Assembly: GCF_018531445.1 (NCBI RefSeq)
Contig: NZ_JAHDTH010000015.1
Location: 1 to 64,000 of the forward strand
Direction of reading: 5' to 3'
From: Pseudonocardia lacus
GTDB taxonomy: Bacteria; Actinomycetota; Actinomycetes; Mycobacteriales; Pseudonocardiaceae
Length of the DNA: 64,000 nt
Shown here: positions 42,265 through 50,504 of the stretch, piece by piece
Position numbering within the stretch: the stretch's first letter is position 1
Layout: each line of letters opens with the position of its first letter
Program-made: the position numbers and the translations under genes
The notes under the pieces: generated by a model
Seen by the model: only the letters and a program-made list of their open reading frames with translations
Database searches by the model: none
Told to the model about the DNA's origin: nothing

Positions 42265-43803
42265 GTGCCGATCCCGCCCCCCGATGCCGCCCGCCTCGCC
42301 GCGTTGAGCGAGCACTACTCGTTCGGCCTCACCCCCGAGGAGCTGGAGGTGTTCGGCCCGGCCGTCGCCTCGACGTTCGCCTCCTCCGAACGGGTCGCGG
42401 AGCTGTACGCGGCCGGCGCCCCGCAGCCGCCGGAGCGGGCGTGGTCGGAGCCCGCCGACAACCCGCTCGGCGCCTGGTACGTCACGACGTCGATCGAGGG
42501 CGCGGCCGCGGGCCCGCTCGCCGGCCGCACGGTCGCGATCAAGGACAACGTCGCGGTGGCCGGGGTGCCGATGATGAACGGCTCGCGGACGGTGGAGGGC
42601 TTCGTGCCCTCCCGCGACGCCACCGTCGTCACCCGGCTGCTGGAGGCGGGCGCGACGATCGCCGGCAAGGCCGTGTGCGAGGACCTGTGCTTCTCCGGGG
42701 GCAGCTTCACCTCGCACCCGGGCCCGGTGCGCAACCCGTGGGACCCGACGCGCAACGCGGGCGGCTCGTCGAGCGGCAGCGCGGTGCTGGTGGCCACCGG
42801 GGAGGTCGACCTGGCCCTGGGCGGCGACCAGGGCGGCTCGGTGCGCATCCCGAGCGCGTTCAGCGGGACCGTCGGGCACAAGCCCACGCACGGCCTCGTG
42901 CCCTACACCGGGGCGTTCCCGATCGAGCAGACGATCGACCACCTCGGCCCGATGACCCGCACGGTCGCCGACGCCGCGCTGATGCTGGGCGTGCTGGCCG
43001 GTGTCGACGGGTTCGACCCCCGCCAGCCGACGGCGCTGGAACCGGTCGACTACCTGGCCGCGCTGCAGGGACCGGTCGCGGGGCTGCGGGTCGGCGTGGT
43101 CGCGGAGGGGTTCGGCACGCCGGTGTCCGAGCCCGGCGTCGACGACGCCGTCCACGCGGCGGTCGACGTGCTGCGCGGGGCCGGACTGGTCGCGCAGGAC
43201 GTGTCGGTCCCCTGGCACGCCGACGCGATGGCCGTCTGGAACGTGATCGCCACCGAGGGCGCCGCCCTGCAGATGCTCGACGGCAACGGCTACGGCATGA
43301 ACTGGCAGGGCCTCTACGACCCGGAGCTGATCGCGCACTTCGCCAGGGGCCGGGCGACGCACGGGGCGCAGCTGTCCAAGACGGTGAAGCTGGTCGGGCT
43401 GTCCGGCCGGTACACGTTCGAGCTGGGCGGCGGGCGGTACTACGCGATGGCCCGCAACCTCGCGCTGGAGCTGCGCCGGGCCTACGACGACGCACTGGCC
43501 ACCCACGACGTGCTGGTGATGCCGACGCTGCCGTTCGTGGCCCAGCCGCTGGTGGGGCTGGACGCCCCGCTGGAGCAGTACCTGCCGACGGCGCTGTCGA
43601 TGATCGGCAACTGCGCGCCGTTCGACGTCAGCGGCCACCCTGCGTGCACGGTGCCGGCGGGCCTGGTCGGCGGCCTGCCGGCCGGGCTGATGATCGTCGG
43701 GCGGCGGTTCGACGACGCCACCGTGCTGCGCGTGGCGCACGCGTTCGAGCAGGCGGTGGGCGGGTTCCCGGCGCCGCGACCGGCGGCGGCGAGCACCGCC
43801 TGA
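42265..43803 (+). CDS. Amidase signature family enzyme
   Basis: The 512-residue amidase has a helical N-terminal extension (about residues 1-75, as in actinobacterial enantioselective amidases), the catalytic Lys in GRTVAIKDNVAVAG, the signature NAGGSSSGSAVLVATGEVDL with the cis-Ser, and nucleophile Ser in GGDQGGSVRIPSAFSG. The triad Lys-Ser-Ser is complete. It hydrolyses carboxamides. GTG at 42265 has GAGGAG nine bases upstream. An Nramp-like transporter gene follows 146 bp later after a small hairpin. Confidence 0.94.
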   Translation: MPIPPPDAARLAALSEHYSFGLTPEELEVFGPAVASTFASSERVAELYAAGAPQPPERAWSEPADNPLGAWYVTTSIEGAAAGPLAGRTVAIKDNVAVAGVPMMNGSRTVEGFVPSRDATVVTRLLEAGATIAGKAVCEDLCFSGGSFTSHPGPVRNPWDPTRNAGGSSSGSAVLVATGEVDLALGGDQGGSVRIPSAFSGTVGHKPTHGLVPYTGAFPIEQTIDHLGPMTRTVADAALMLGVLAGVDGFDPRQPTALEPVDYLAALQGPVAGLRVGVVAEGFGTPVSEPGVDDAVHAAVDVLRGAGLVAQDVSVPWHADAMAVWNVIATEGAALQMLDGNGYGMNWQGLYDPELIAHFARGRATHGAQLSKTVKLVGLSGRYTFELGGGRYYAMARNLALELRRAYDDALATHDVLVMPTLPFVAQPLVGLDAPLEQYLPTALSMIGNCAPFDVSGHPACTVPAGLVGGLPAGLMIVGRRFDDATVLRVAHAFEQAVGGFPAPRPAAASTA

Positions 43804-43819
43804 CCGCACATACGTGCGG
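43804..43819 (+). terminator. Small hairpin right after the amidase stop
   Basis: CCGCAC-ATAC-GTGCGG begins one base after the TGA. The six-pair stem has a four-base loop and no T-run. Confidence 0.5.
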
Positions 43820-43949
43820 ATGCGCAAGATCTGCTCGCCCGGAGCCCTCGTGACGGGCCGGCGTGATCTGGGACACTCCGTGCGCACGGGACGCCGGTCC
43901 GGCTCCGCGGGGGCAGTCGGTGGCGTCCCCGGACGCGCTAGGAGGCGCG

Positions 43950-45380
43950 GTGGCCGAGAAGACCCAGACCACCCTTCCGAGCAAGTACCTACCGCCGGTC
44001 GACTTCCGCGACCTGCCAGAACCGGTTCCCCTGCGCAAGGTCGCCGGGGCGAGCGTCATCATCCTGGCCACGGCCATCGGCTCCGGCGAGGTGATCCTCT
44101 GGCCCTACATCACCTCGCAGGTCGGCTTCATCTTCATGTGGGCCGCCGTGGTGGGTTTCGGCATCCAGTTCGTGCTCAACATGGAGATCGAGCGCTACAC
44201 GCTGGCCACCGGTGAGTCCGCCATCACCGGTTTCACCCGGTTCTGGAAGCCGTGGTGGTGGCTGTTCGTGGTCTTCGCGCTGCTGCAGAACCTCTGGCCC
44301 GGCTGGGCCACCGGCGCGGCCACCACCGCGACGTTCGTGTTCGGGCTCGGCGATGACGCGCCGATCGTCCCGATCACCATCGCGGCGCTGATCGCCATCG
44401 GCCTCACGTTGACCCTGTCGCCGGTGGTGTACCAGGCCGTGGAGAAGATCCAGGGCGTCCTGGTGGTGCTGATCATGCTGTTCGTGCTGGTCGCCATCCC
44501 GACCGCCACCGCCGGGGCGTCGTGGGGCGCGCTGGTCACCGACGGCGTCGGCTTCCCCGTCGGGCAGTCGGACCTGACCATCGCCCTGCTGCTCGGGGCG
44601 CTGGCCTTCGCCGGCGCCGGCGGGGCGAACAACCTGGTGCAGAGCAACTACATCCGCGACAAGGGCATGGGGATGGGCCGGCACATGCCCCGGATCGTCT
44701 CCCCGATCACCGGCCACGAGGAGGCCAGGCCCTCGCTGGGCTTCATGTTCCCGACCGACGCCGAGAACATGCGGCGCTGGCGGGGCTGGTGGAAGGTGGC
44801 GAACTGGGAGCAGTTCATCACCTTCTTCCTCATCGGCGTCGCGTCGCTGGTGGTGCTGGCGGTGCTGGCGCACTCCACGCTCGGCGTCGGCCAGGTGCAG
44901 GAGCGCGACCTCGCCTTCCTGCGGCTGGAGGGCGAGGTCCTGTCCGAGACCGTGGCGCCGTGGTTCGGCACCGCGTTCTGGATCGCCGTCACCATCGCGC
45001 TCTTCACCACCAACCTCGGCATCCTCGACTACACCAGCCGCCTGATCGCCGACCAGTTCAAGATCAACGCCCTGCGGGACAGCGCGGTCTGGACCGAGAG
45101 CCGGATCTACGCCGCGACCGTCTGGCTCATGATCGCGGTGGGCTCGACGATCCTGCTGGTGGGCGTCGACCGGCCGTTCCTGCTCGTGGTGATCGCGTCC
45201 TCGATCGCGGGCGTGCAGATGTTCATCTACTCCGGGCTGCTGATCCTGCTGAACCGGCGGGCGCTGCCGGCGGAGCTGAAGGTCCGCGGGTTCCGGCTGG
45301 CCGTGCTGGGGCTGTCGTTCCTGTTCTTCGGCTTCCTGTCGGTGCTGCTCGTCCTCGACGAGTTGGGGCTCACCGGTTGA
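43950..45380 (+). CDS. Nramp-family transporter-like protein
   Basis: A 476-residue protein with about 11 membrane helices. TM1 contains IILATAIGSGEVILWPYITS, which takes the place of the DPGN metal motif of true Nramp Mn/Fe carriers. GAGGANNLVQSNYIRDKGMG and the TM9-11 region match the Nramp-related group of actinobacteria. Loss of DPGN suggests a substrate other than Mn or Fe, possibly Mg or an organic cation. GTG at 43950 has GGAGG four bases upstream. The next, tiny ORF overlaps its stop. Confidence 0.85.
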   Translation: MAEKTQTTLPSKYLPPVDFRDLPEPVPLRKVAGASVIILATAIGSGEVILWPYITSQVGFIFMWAAVVGFGIQFVLNMEIERYTLATGESAITGFTRFWKPWWWLFVVFALLQNLWPGWATGAATTATFVFGLGDDAPIVPITIAALIAIGLTLTLSPVVYQAVEKIQGVLVVLIMLFVLVAIPTATAGASWGALVTDGVGFPVGQSDLTIALLLGALAFAGAGGANNLVQSNYIRDKGMGMGRHMPRIVSPITGHEEARPSLGFMFPTDAENMRRWRGWWKVANWEQFITFFLIGVASLVVLAVLAHSTLGVGQVQERDLAFLRLEGEVLSETVAPWFGTAFWIAVTIALFTTNLGILDYTSRLIADQFKINALRDSAVWTESRIYAATVWLMIAVGSTILLVGVDRPFLLVVIASSIAGVQMFIYSGLLILLNRRALPAELKVRGFRLAVLGLSFLFFGFLSVLLVLDELGLTG

Positions 45381-45469
45381 CGGTGCGGCAGCTGTGGCTG
45401 CGGGTGCTCACGGCCATGACGATCTGGCTGGTCCTCATCGGGCTGATGTGGCTGGTCGGGATCATCTGA
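45377..45469 (+). CDS. 30-residue single-helix membrane peptide
   Basis: TTG at 45377 overlaps the transporter stop (TTGA); GTG at 45383 is an alternative in frame. The peptide starts with a short basic segment (VRQLWLR), followed by one strong helix, MTIWLVLIGLMWLVGII. Size, overlap and topology are those of small regulatory subunits of bacterial transporters. No family is recognised. The hairpin at 45475 starts six bases after its stop. Confidence 0.6.
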   Translation: MTVRQLWLRVLTAMTIWLVLIGLMWLVGII

Positions 45470-45474
45470 CCGGC

Positions 45475-45512
45475 CGGTCGGGCCGGGCGCGCGCGTGCGC
45501 CCGACCCGACCG
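45475..45512. terminator. 16-bp hairpin between convergent genes
   Basis: The arms at 45475-45490 and 45497-45512 pair with a single mismatch around a 6-nt loop (GCGCGT). It separates the transporter peptide from beta-helix paralogue 2 and can terminate both. Confidence 0.8.
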
Positions 45513-45529
45513 GGTGACGGGCGCGCCGC

Positions 45530-46672
45530 TCAGATGCCGCCGAGCGCGGCGAACTGCCCCGAGCTGACGACGACGCCCGGGCCGACCTGGATCGGGATCG
45601 CCACCTCGGTGACCAGGTTGCCGGCCGAGACGACCTCCAGGCTGTTCGCGTTGCCCTTGATGTAGTCCAGCCCGACCCCGCCGCCGTTGCCGCGGATGGC
45701 GTTGCCGGTCACCGCGACCTTGCCGTCGCCGTAGTTGCCCTCGACGCGCAGGAACGTGCCGTCGCCGTCGTTGAACTTGAAGATGCGGTTGTTGGAGATG
45801 GTGCTGGCCGCGTCGCCCTGGACGCGGGCGATGAGCCCGACGGTGCCGAAGTCCTCGATGTAGTTGTCGCTGATGCCGGTGCCGTAGATGCGGTTGGCGC
45901 GCAGGCCGTAGTTGCCGTCGACGCCGTAGATGTGGTTGCCGGTGATCATCCAGCCGGCCGCGTTGTCGAGCGAGACGCCGTAGCCGCCGGTGCCGGCGAC
46001 GTAGTTGTCGGCGAACTGCCAGTCGGTGACGCTGTTGCCCGGGTCCTCCACGTACAGCCCGCTGCCGCCGGAGTCGTTGATCTGCATGCTGGCGATGCGG
46101 CCGTTGACCTGGGTGTTGGTGATGCGGGTGCCGTTCTGCGACAGGCTGGTGACCCGCACGCCGTGGCGCTTGCTGCCGTTGATCTCGATGTCCTCGACCT
46201 GGGTCTGCCAGGAGCGGATGACGATCGAGTCCTTGGCGTTCGGGTTGTTCTCGACGTTGCCGTCGACGGTCAGCGTCCGCAGCGCGAACGGCAGGCCCGT
46301 GGTCGTGGTGTTGTCCAGGTAGCCGTCGCTGGCGAAGATCGCGTCGAGGTTGGCCCCGTCGGCCTGCTTGATGACGGTGCCGGTGCGCGAGCCGCCGCGG
46401 TAGGTGCGCCCGCCGATCAGCTTGATCGTCTTGTTGATCAGGCAGGTGCCGTCGAAGATGATCTCGTCGCCGGGCTGGCTCTGGGCGATCCGGCGGTTGA
46501 TCGAGTCGGCGTCGCGCAGGCTGTTGCGGCACGGCACGGTCCGCTCCGCCACGGACAGCTTCTGCGGGCCGTCCAGCGGCACCGGCGGCACCGGCCCCGG
46601 AGGCGGCTGCGCCGGGGAGAAGGAGAGCGCCGCCGCTACGGCGGCGGTGGCGAGCGCAACGAGGCTTGGCAC
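45530..46672 (-). CDS. Secreted right-handed beta-helix protein, paralogue 2
   Basis: The 380-residue protein is a close paralogue of the one at 38471-39604: same signal peptide pattern (SLVALATAAVAAALSFSPAQ), Pro linker and beta-helix rungs (GDEIIFDG, TLTVDGN, VEDIEINGSKRHGVRV, NYIEDFGTVGLIA), with most positions identical. It differs mainly in surface residues and at the C-terminus. The GTG at 46672 has the same AGGAGTACCGAAC initiation context. Both genes share a promoter-like element about 240 bp upstream, so they are probably co-regulated surface or wall-glycan proteins. Confidence 0.86.
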   Translation of the reverse strand: MPSLVALATAAVAAALSFSPAQPPPGPVPPVPLDGPQKLSVAERTVPCRNSLRDADSINRRIAQSQPGDEIIFDGTCLINKTIKLIGGRTYRGGSRTGTVIKQADGANLDAIFASDGYLDNTTTTGLPFALRTLTVDGNVENNPNAKDSIVIRSWQTQVEDIEINGSKRHGVRVTSLSQNGTRITNTQVNGRIASMQINDSGGSGLYVEDPGNSVTDWQFADNYVAGTGGYGVSLDNAAGWMITGNHIYGVDGNYGLRANRIYGTGISDNYIEDFGTVGLIARVQGDAASTISNNRIFKFNDGDGTFLRVEGNYGDGKVAVTGNAIRGNGGGVGLDYIKGNANSLEVVSAGNLVTEVAIPIQVGPGVVVSSGQFAALGGI

Positions 46673-47101
46673 GTTCGGTACTCCTGTCGGTCGGTCGCGC
46701 GCCCGCGGCCGGGACCGGCGCCGTGCGGGCACGGGCCGGGGACGCTGGGGAGCGCCGACCGGAGGAGCGTGGGTCTGGCCCCGACCGGGGTTGCGCCGGG
46801 CGGGGACGCGAACCCGCCGCGGCGTCCCGCCCGACCGGTGCGCGACCGACCGCGCGCGGGCTCGCCGTGCACGGGCTCCGCGTCGTCCCCGACAGACCGA
46901 TCGAGAAGCCGTCTACGTATCGACCGGGTGACCCCCGCGTTAGCAACTCTCCGTCGATCGGATCATCACCGCTGGTCGTCGGCCCTGCGGGATTTCCCCC
47001 GACCGCTCGCGCGAGATGATCGTCCGGTCACCCGGGGTGCCGTACGCTCCCGCTGCCCCGCCGGCCCACCGGTGTCCGCCGCCGAAGAACAGGAGCACCC
47101 G
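46673..47101. other. Long leader of beta-helix paralogue 2 and upstream region of the reductase gene
   Basis: No ORF is supported. The shared promoter element lies at 46911-46942, giving a leader of about 235 nt on the minus strand. The remaining 150 bp, up to the ferric-reductase-like ATG at 47102, should hold that gene's promoter, but no clear boxes are seen. Confidence 0.55.
46911..46942 (-). promoter_or_regulatory. Shared upstream element of beta-helix paralogue 2
   Basis: On the minus strand TAACGC, 14 bases, CGATACGTAGAC. It matches the element upstream of paralogue 1 in both blocks; the CGATACGTAGAC block lies 239 bp ahead of its GTG. Flanking bases (CCCCGACA, GACCGA) are also conserved. 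Confidence 0.6.
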
Positions 47102-48436
47102 ATGACGGCGACGAGCCCTCCGGTCCCCCGCGTCGCGACGACCCCCGCCCAGACCGCCCGCCTGGTGCTGGGCGGGTTCGTGCTCGCCAACCTGCTGCTC
47201 GTCGAGGTCCTGTTCGTCGCCTACGGCACCGGCAAGAACGGCATCCTGACGATCGCGAAGTTCTTCGGGCTGCACGCCGGGCTGATCCTGATGGTGCAGC
47301 TGGTGCTGATCGCCCGGCTGCCGTGGCTGGACCGGCGCGTCGGCATGGACCGGCTCACCGCGTGGCACCGCTGGGTCGGCTTCGGCCTGTTCTGGACGGT
47401 GCTGCTGCACGCGTCGTTCATCATCGCCGGCTACGGGGCGCTGTACTCGATGACGCCGCTGGCCACCTGGCTGAGCCTGGCCGCGGTGCCCGCCTCGCTG
47501 TTCGGCATGGTCGCCGCGACGATCATCGTCGTGGTGGCCGCGACCTCGGTCCGCTACGCGCGGCGGCGCATGTCCTACGAGGCGTGGCACGCCGTGCACT
47601 TCCTGCTCTACATCACGATCGCCCTCGGCGTGACCCACCAGCTCCTGGAGGGCACCACGTTCCCGGGCTCGCCGATCGCCGCGGGCTACTGGTGGACGCT
47701 GTGGGCGCTGGTGATCCTCGCGCTGCTCGTCGGGCGGATCGGGGTGCCGGTCTGGCGCAACCTCCGCCACCGGTACCGGGTGGCGGCGGTCGTGCCGGAG
47801 TCCGACGACGTCGTCTCCGTCCACATCACCGGCCGCGACCTGCACCGGCTGCCGGCCAGGGCCGGGCAGTTCATGATCTGGCGCTTCGTCGGCCACAACC
47901 CGTGGTGGCAGGCCAACCCGTTCTCGCTGTCCGCCGCCCCCGACGGGCGCTCCCTGCGGCTGACCGCGAAGGCCGCGGGCAAGACCAGCGCCGGGCTGCG
48001 GAACGTCCCGGTCGGCTCCCGGGTGTTCATCGAGGGCCCCTACGGCGCGTTCACCGGGATGCACCGCGTCCGCCCCGGCGCGCTGCTGATCGCCGGCGGT
48101 GTGGGCGTGACGCCGGTCCGCGCGCTGCTGGAGGAGGGCACCGGCCCCACCGTGGTGCTCTACCGGGCGCGCTCCACCACCGACGCGGTGCTGCTCGGCG
48201 AGATCCAGGAGCTGGCCCGGTCCCGCGGCGCCCAGCTCCACGTGCTGACGGGCCGGACGGTCCCGGGCAACTCGCCGTTCGACCCGGGCAACCTGCTGGC
48301 CCTGGTGCCCGACATCGTCGAGCGCGAGGTCTTCGTCTGCGGCCCGCCGGCCATGACCGAGGCGGTGCTGAAGAGCGTGCGGGCGCTGGGGGTGCCGGCC
48401 CGGCAGGTGCACGCCGAGCGCTTCGGCCTCGGGTAG
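47102..48436 (+). CDS. Ferric-reductase-like transmembrane flavoprotein
   Basis: The 444-residue protein has five to six membrane helices in residues 20-225, with paired His (AWHRWVGFGLFWTVLLHASF and AWHAVHFLLYITIALGVTHQ) that could bind haem, as in the FRD/YedZ-type domain. A ferredoxin-reductase module follows: FAD site NPFSLSAAPDG, and NAD site IAGGVGVTPVRALLEEG with C-terminal VFVCGPPAMTEAVLKSV. It should pass electrons from NAD(P)H through FAD and haem across the membrane. ATG at 47102 is the first one followed by homology. Confidence 0.92.
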   Translation: MTATSPPVPRVATTPAQTARLVLGGFVLANLLLVEVLFVAYGTGKNGILTIAKFFGLHAGLILMVQLVLIARLPWLDRRVGMDRLTAWHRWVGFGLFWTVLLHASFIIAGYGALYSMTPLATWLSLAAVPASLFGMVAATIIVVVAATSVRYARRRMSYEAWHAVHFLLYITIALGVTHQLLEGTTFPGSPIAAGYWWTLWALVILALLVGRIGVPVWRNLRHRYRVAAVVPESDDVVSVHITGRDLHRLPARAGQFMIWRFVGHNPWWQANPFSLSAAPDGRSLRLTAKAAGKTSAGLRNVPVGSRVFIEGPYGAFTGMHRVRPGALLIAGGVGVTPVRALLEEGTGPTVVLYRARSTTDAVLLGEIQELARSRGAQLHVLTGRTVPGNSPFDPGNLLALVPDIVEREVFVCGPPAMTEAVLKSVRALGVPARQVHAERFGLG

Positions 48437-48616
48437 GGCGCCGGCGCCCCGGTCGTCCGGCGCGTGGCGCGGCCGGCGGGCGAGCTCGGTCGCATCGTGC
48501 GCGGCGTCGCCGATGACGGCGCGCGCGGATGTCGGCGATGAGCATTAAGCTCGACGTCATCCATCCGCCGTGGCCCCCGCGGAAGCGACCTGTGACGTGC
48601 ACGCGGAAGGGGCAGC

Positions 48617-49000
48617 ATGAGCGGGGTGTTCGACGTCGCCGACGTCGTCGACGTGCCGGGGCCGGGCCGGCGCGGGGTGGTGCTGACGGCGCGCGCCGAC
48701 CTCGACATCGCCAGCGAGGCCGCGGCCCGCACCCAGATCACCGGGCCCGCGGTACGCGACGCCGACGCCGTGCTGCTCGACCTCACCCTGGTCTTCGTCG
48801 GGGCCGCCGCGATCCGCTGCGTCGACGACGCCACGGCGCGGTTCCCGGCGGTGGCCCTGGTCGGGGCGCCGCGCTGGATGGCCGACCTGTCCGCCCTGGC
48901 CGGCATCGGGCCGCTGTCGTTCGCCCGGACCGTGCCGGAGGCGGTGGCCGCGCTGCGGGCCGCCGACCGCGGGCCCACCCCGCTGGTCGACGACCACTAG
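48617..49000 (+). CDS. STAS-like (anti-anti-sigma) domain protein lacking the phospho-Ser
   Basis: A 127-residue protein with STAS-like layout: RGVVLTARADLDIASEAAAR, DAVLLDLTLVFVGAAAIRCV, FPAVALVGAPRWMADLSALA and FARTVPEAVAALRA. The segment where anti-anti-sigma factors have D-S-S/T-G reads VGAAAIRC, so the phosphorylatable Ser is absent. It may be a phosphorylation-independent partner of an RsbW-type kinase, or a pseudo-STAS. GGAAGGGG lies about five bases before the ATG. It converges on the oxidoreductase gene. Confidence 0.7.
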   Translation: MSGVFDVADVVDVPGPGRRGVVLTARADLDIASEAAARTQITGPAVRDADAVLLDLTLVFVGAAAIRCVDDATARFPAVALVGAPRWMADLSALAGIGPLSFARTVPEAVAALRAADRGPTPLVDDH

Positions 49001-49007
49001 CCGGCGG

Positions 49008-50051
49008 TCAGCCGGGCGCGGCGGCGCGCAGCTGCGCCGGCACCTCCCGGTCGAGCGCGGCGTCGGCCAGCGCCGGGCCGAGCACCGGGGCGAACTTGAA
49101 CAGGTTGTCGCCCCACACGACGACCACCGCCCCGGCGACCGCGGCGCGGACGCCGTCGCCGAGCCCGGGCGGGGAGGCGCAGTAGACGGTCTCCACGACC
49201 TCGGGCAGCGCCCCGGTCACGTGCTCGGCGACGTAGGCGGTCACCAGCTCCCGGGAACGCAGCTCGACGGCCTCGCGGCCGGACTCCCAGCTCTCGTCGA
49301 GCTGGTCGGAGTGCGCGCCGATCGCCCAGCGGCCCGGCCCGACGAGGTGGCCGTAGCTGCCGAACCCGGGGCGCCAGCTCCCGGAGCGGTCGATCCAGGC
49401 CGGCGGGACGGCGCCGGGGTCGCGCAGCGCGAAGGTGAAGCGGGTGTGGTGGACCAGCGCGTCGGGCACCGCGACGCCCACCTGCGCGGCCAGCGCCGGC
49501 GTCCCCGTGCCGGCGGCGACCACCACGGCGTCGAAGGTCGCGGTTCGCGTCGCGGAGGCCACCTCGACCACACCACCGACGGGGCGCAACTCCTCGACGG
49601 TCTCGCCGATCAGCGCGGGGCCGACCACGTCGAGCAGGAAGCGGCCGGTGTCGGCGGCCCGGACGACCCCGCCGGTCGGGTCGCGCAGGAACGGCCCGCC
49701 CGCCGCGGCGGCGGGGAGCGCGGGCGGCGCATCGGTGACCTCGAAGGGCGCGCCGGCCGCGGACATGGCGGCGGCCCAGGCGTCGATGTCGCCGCTGACG
49801 ACCGTGCCCTCGTCGCCGACGAGGGGCCGCCCGGCCCGTTCGCCCCATGCGCTCCACCGCTCCCGTGCCCGCGCGGCCCACTCGACGAGCTCGGGGCGCT
49901 GGTGGGCGAGGCGGAAGATGCGGGTGTCGCCGACCGAACGCGCCGCCATCGGCGCCCCCGACTCGTAGCAGCCCACATCGTGGCCCCTGACCAGCAGTTC
50001 GGCAGCGGTGGCCAGCCCGACGACCCCGGCCCCGATCACGGCGATCCGCAC
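49008..50051 (-). CDS. FAD-dependent oxidoreductase (DAO/SolA-like)
   Basis: This 347-residue flavoprotein of the D-amino-acid-oxidase/sarcosine-oxidase fold begins RIAVIGAGVVGLATAAELLV (FAD Rossmann motif), then GDTRIFRLAHQRPELVEWA, the region typical of monomeric sarcosine/N-methyltryptophan oxidases. [20 protein letters not shown] is the second FAD segment, and VVVVWGDNLFKFAPVLGPAL the C-terminal FAD/substrate loop. It probably oxidises an N-methylated or secondary amine. GTG at 50051 is chosen because the Rossmann motif starts directly after it. A CRP-type palindrome lies 60 bp upstream. Confidence 0.9.
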   Translation of the reverse strand: MRIAVIGAGVVGLATAAELLVRGHDVGCYESGAPMAARSVGDTRIFRLAHQRPELVEWAARARERWSAWGERAGRPLVGDEGTVVSGDIDAWAAAMSAAGAPFEVTDAPPALPAAAAGGPFLRDPTGGVVRAADTGRFLLDVVGPALIGETVEELRPVGGVVEVASATRTATFDAVVVAAGTGTPALAAQVGVAVPDALVHHTRFTFALRDPGAVPPAWIDRSGSWRPGFGSYGHLVGPGRWAIGAHSDQLDESWESGREAVELRSRELVTAYVAEHVTGALPEVVETVYCASPPGLGDGVRAAVAGAVVVVWGDNLFKFAPVLGPALADAALDREVPAQLRAAAPG

Positions 50052-50100
50052 GGGGACCGACGATAACGGCGGGCCCGTACGGCCCAGCCACTTACCGAAC

Positions 50101-50126
50101 GTCACAAAAATGTGACCCATGCCACA
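50101..50126. promoter_or_regulatory. Overlapping CRP/GlxR-like palindromes
   Basis: GTCACA-AAAA-TGTGAC (50101-50116) overlaps TGTGA-CCCATG-CCACA (50111-50126), one base from the TGTGA-N6-TCACA consensus of CRP-family regulators such as GlxR. It lies 50-75 bp upstream of the oxidoreductase GTG. Confidence 0.5.
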
Positions 50127-50195
50127 TGTTGTAACGATCACTGGCCCGACTGCCACGGCAAAGACCGCTTTACGCGCTCCAGGAACGGTCGACGG

Positions 50196-50208
50196 TCACG
50201 AATTGTGA
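50196..50208. promoter_or_regulatory. TCACGAATTGTGA palindrome
   Basis: TCAC-GAATT-GTGA. The same 13-bp design returns at 50321-50333 as TCAC-GAACA-GTGA, so the two probably bind one regulator. Confidence 0.4.
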
Positions 50209-50320
50209 TCGATTGTGGGCGAGCGGGCACCGGCGCGGACGATTCCGGCCCCGGAAACACGAGAGAGCCGTTCGGGGCATCGCCCTAGCGCTAATGGTCC
50301 CCATTCGGCTACAACGTGGC

Positions 50321-50333
50321 TCACGAACAGTGA
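50321..50333. promoter_or_regulatory. TCACGAACAGTGA palindrome
   Basis: Second copy of the TCACGAA-NN-GTGA design, 125 bp downstream of the first and 172 bp before the flippase-kinase ATG. Confidence 0.4.
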
Positions 50334-50504
50334 TGACGGAGCGCCCAGCAACCGCTACGGAAAGTTTCTCTCCGCAGGCCGACGGATTGGTGCGAGCGCA
50401 CAGAAACCGGACACCCGCGGCTGTTGCGGTGAACCAGGTGATCGATCCCGACGTGAAGCCTCGGCGAACGAGCGGGTCCTGGCAGGTTGCTAGAGTCCGG
50501 CGCC

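Larger units (their letters stand above)
50052..50504. other. Divergent regulatory region with TCAC/GTGA palindromes
   Basis: No ORF is supported in these 453 bp. Composition is less GC-rich than the coding sequence. Three inverted TCAC...GTGA pairs are visible: 50102-50115 (6-base spacer), 50196-50208 and 50321-50333 (both TCACGAA-NN-GTGA). The region separates the oxidoreductase from the flippase-kinase gene. Confidence 0.6.

Noticed and set aside
48436-48449. GGGCGCCGGCGCCC palindrome after the ferric-reductase-like gene
   Set aside because: It has no loop, so it cannot form a good hairpin as it stands, and such GC palindromes are frequent in this composition.
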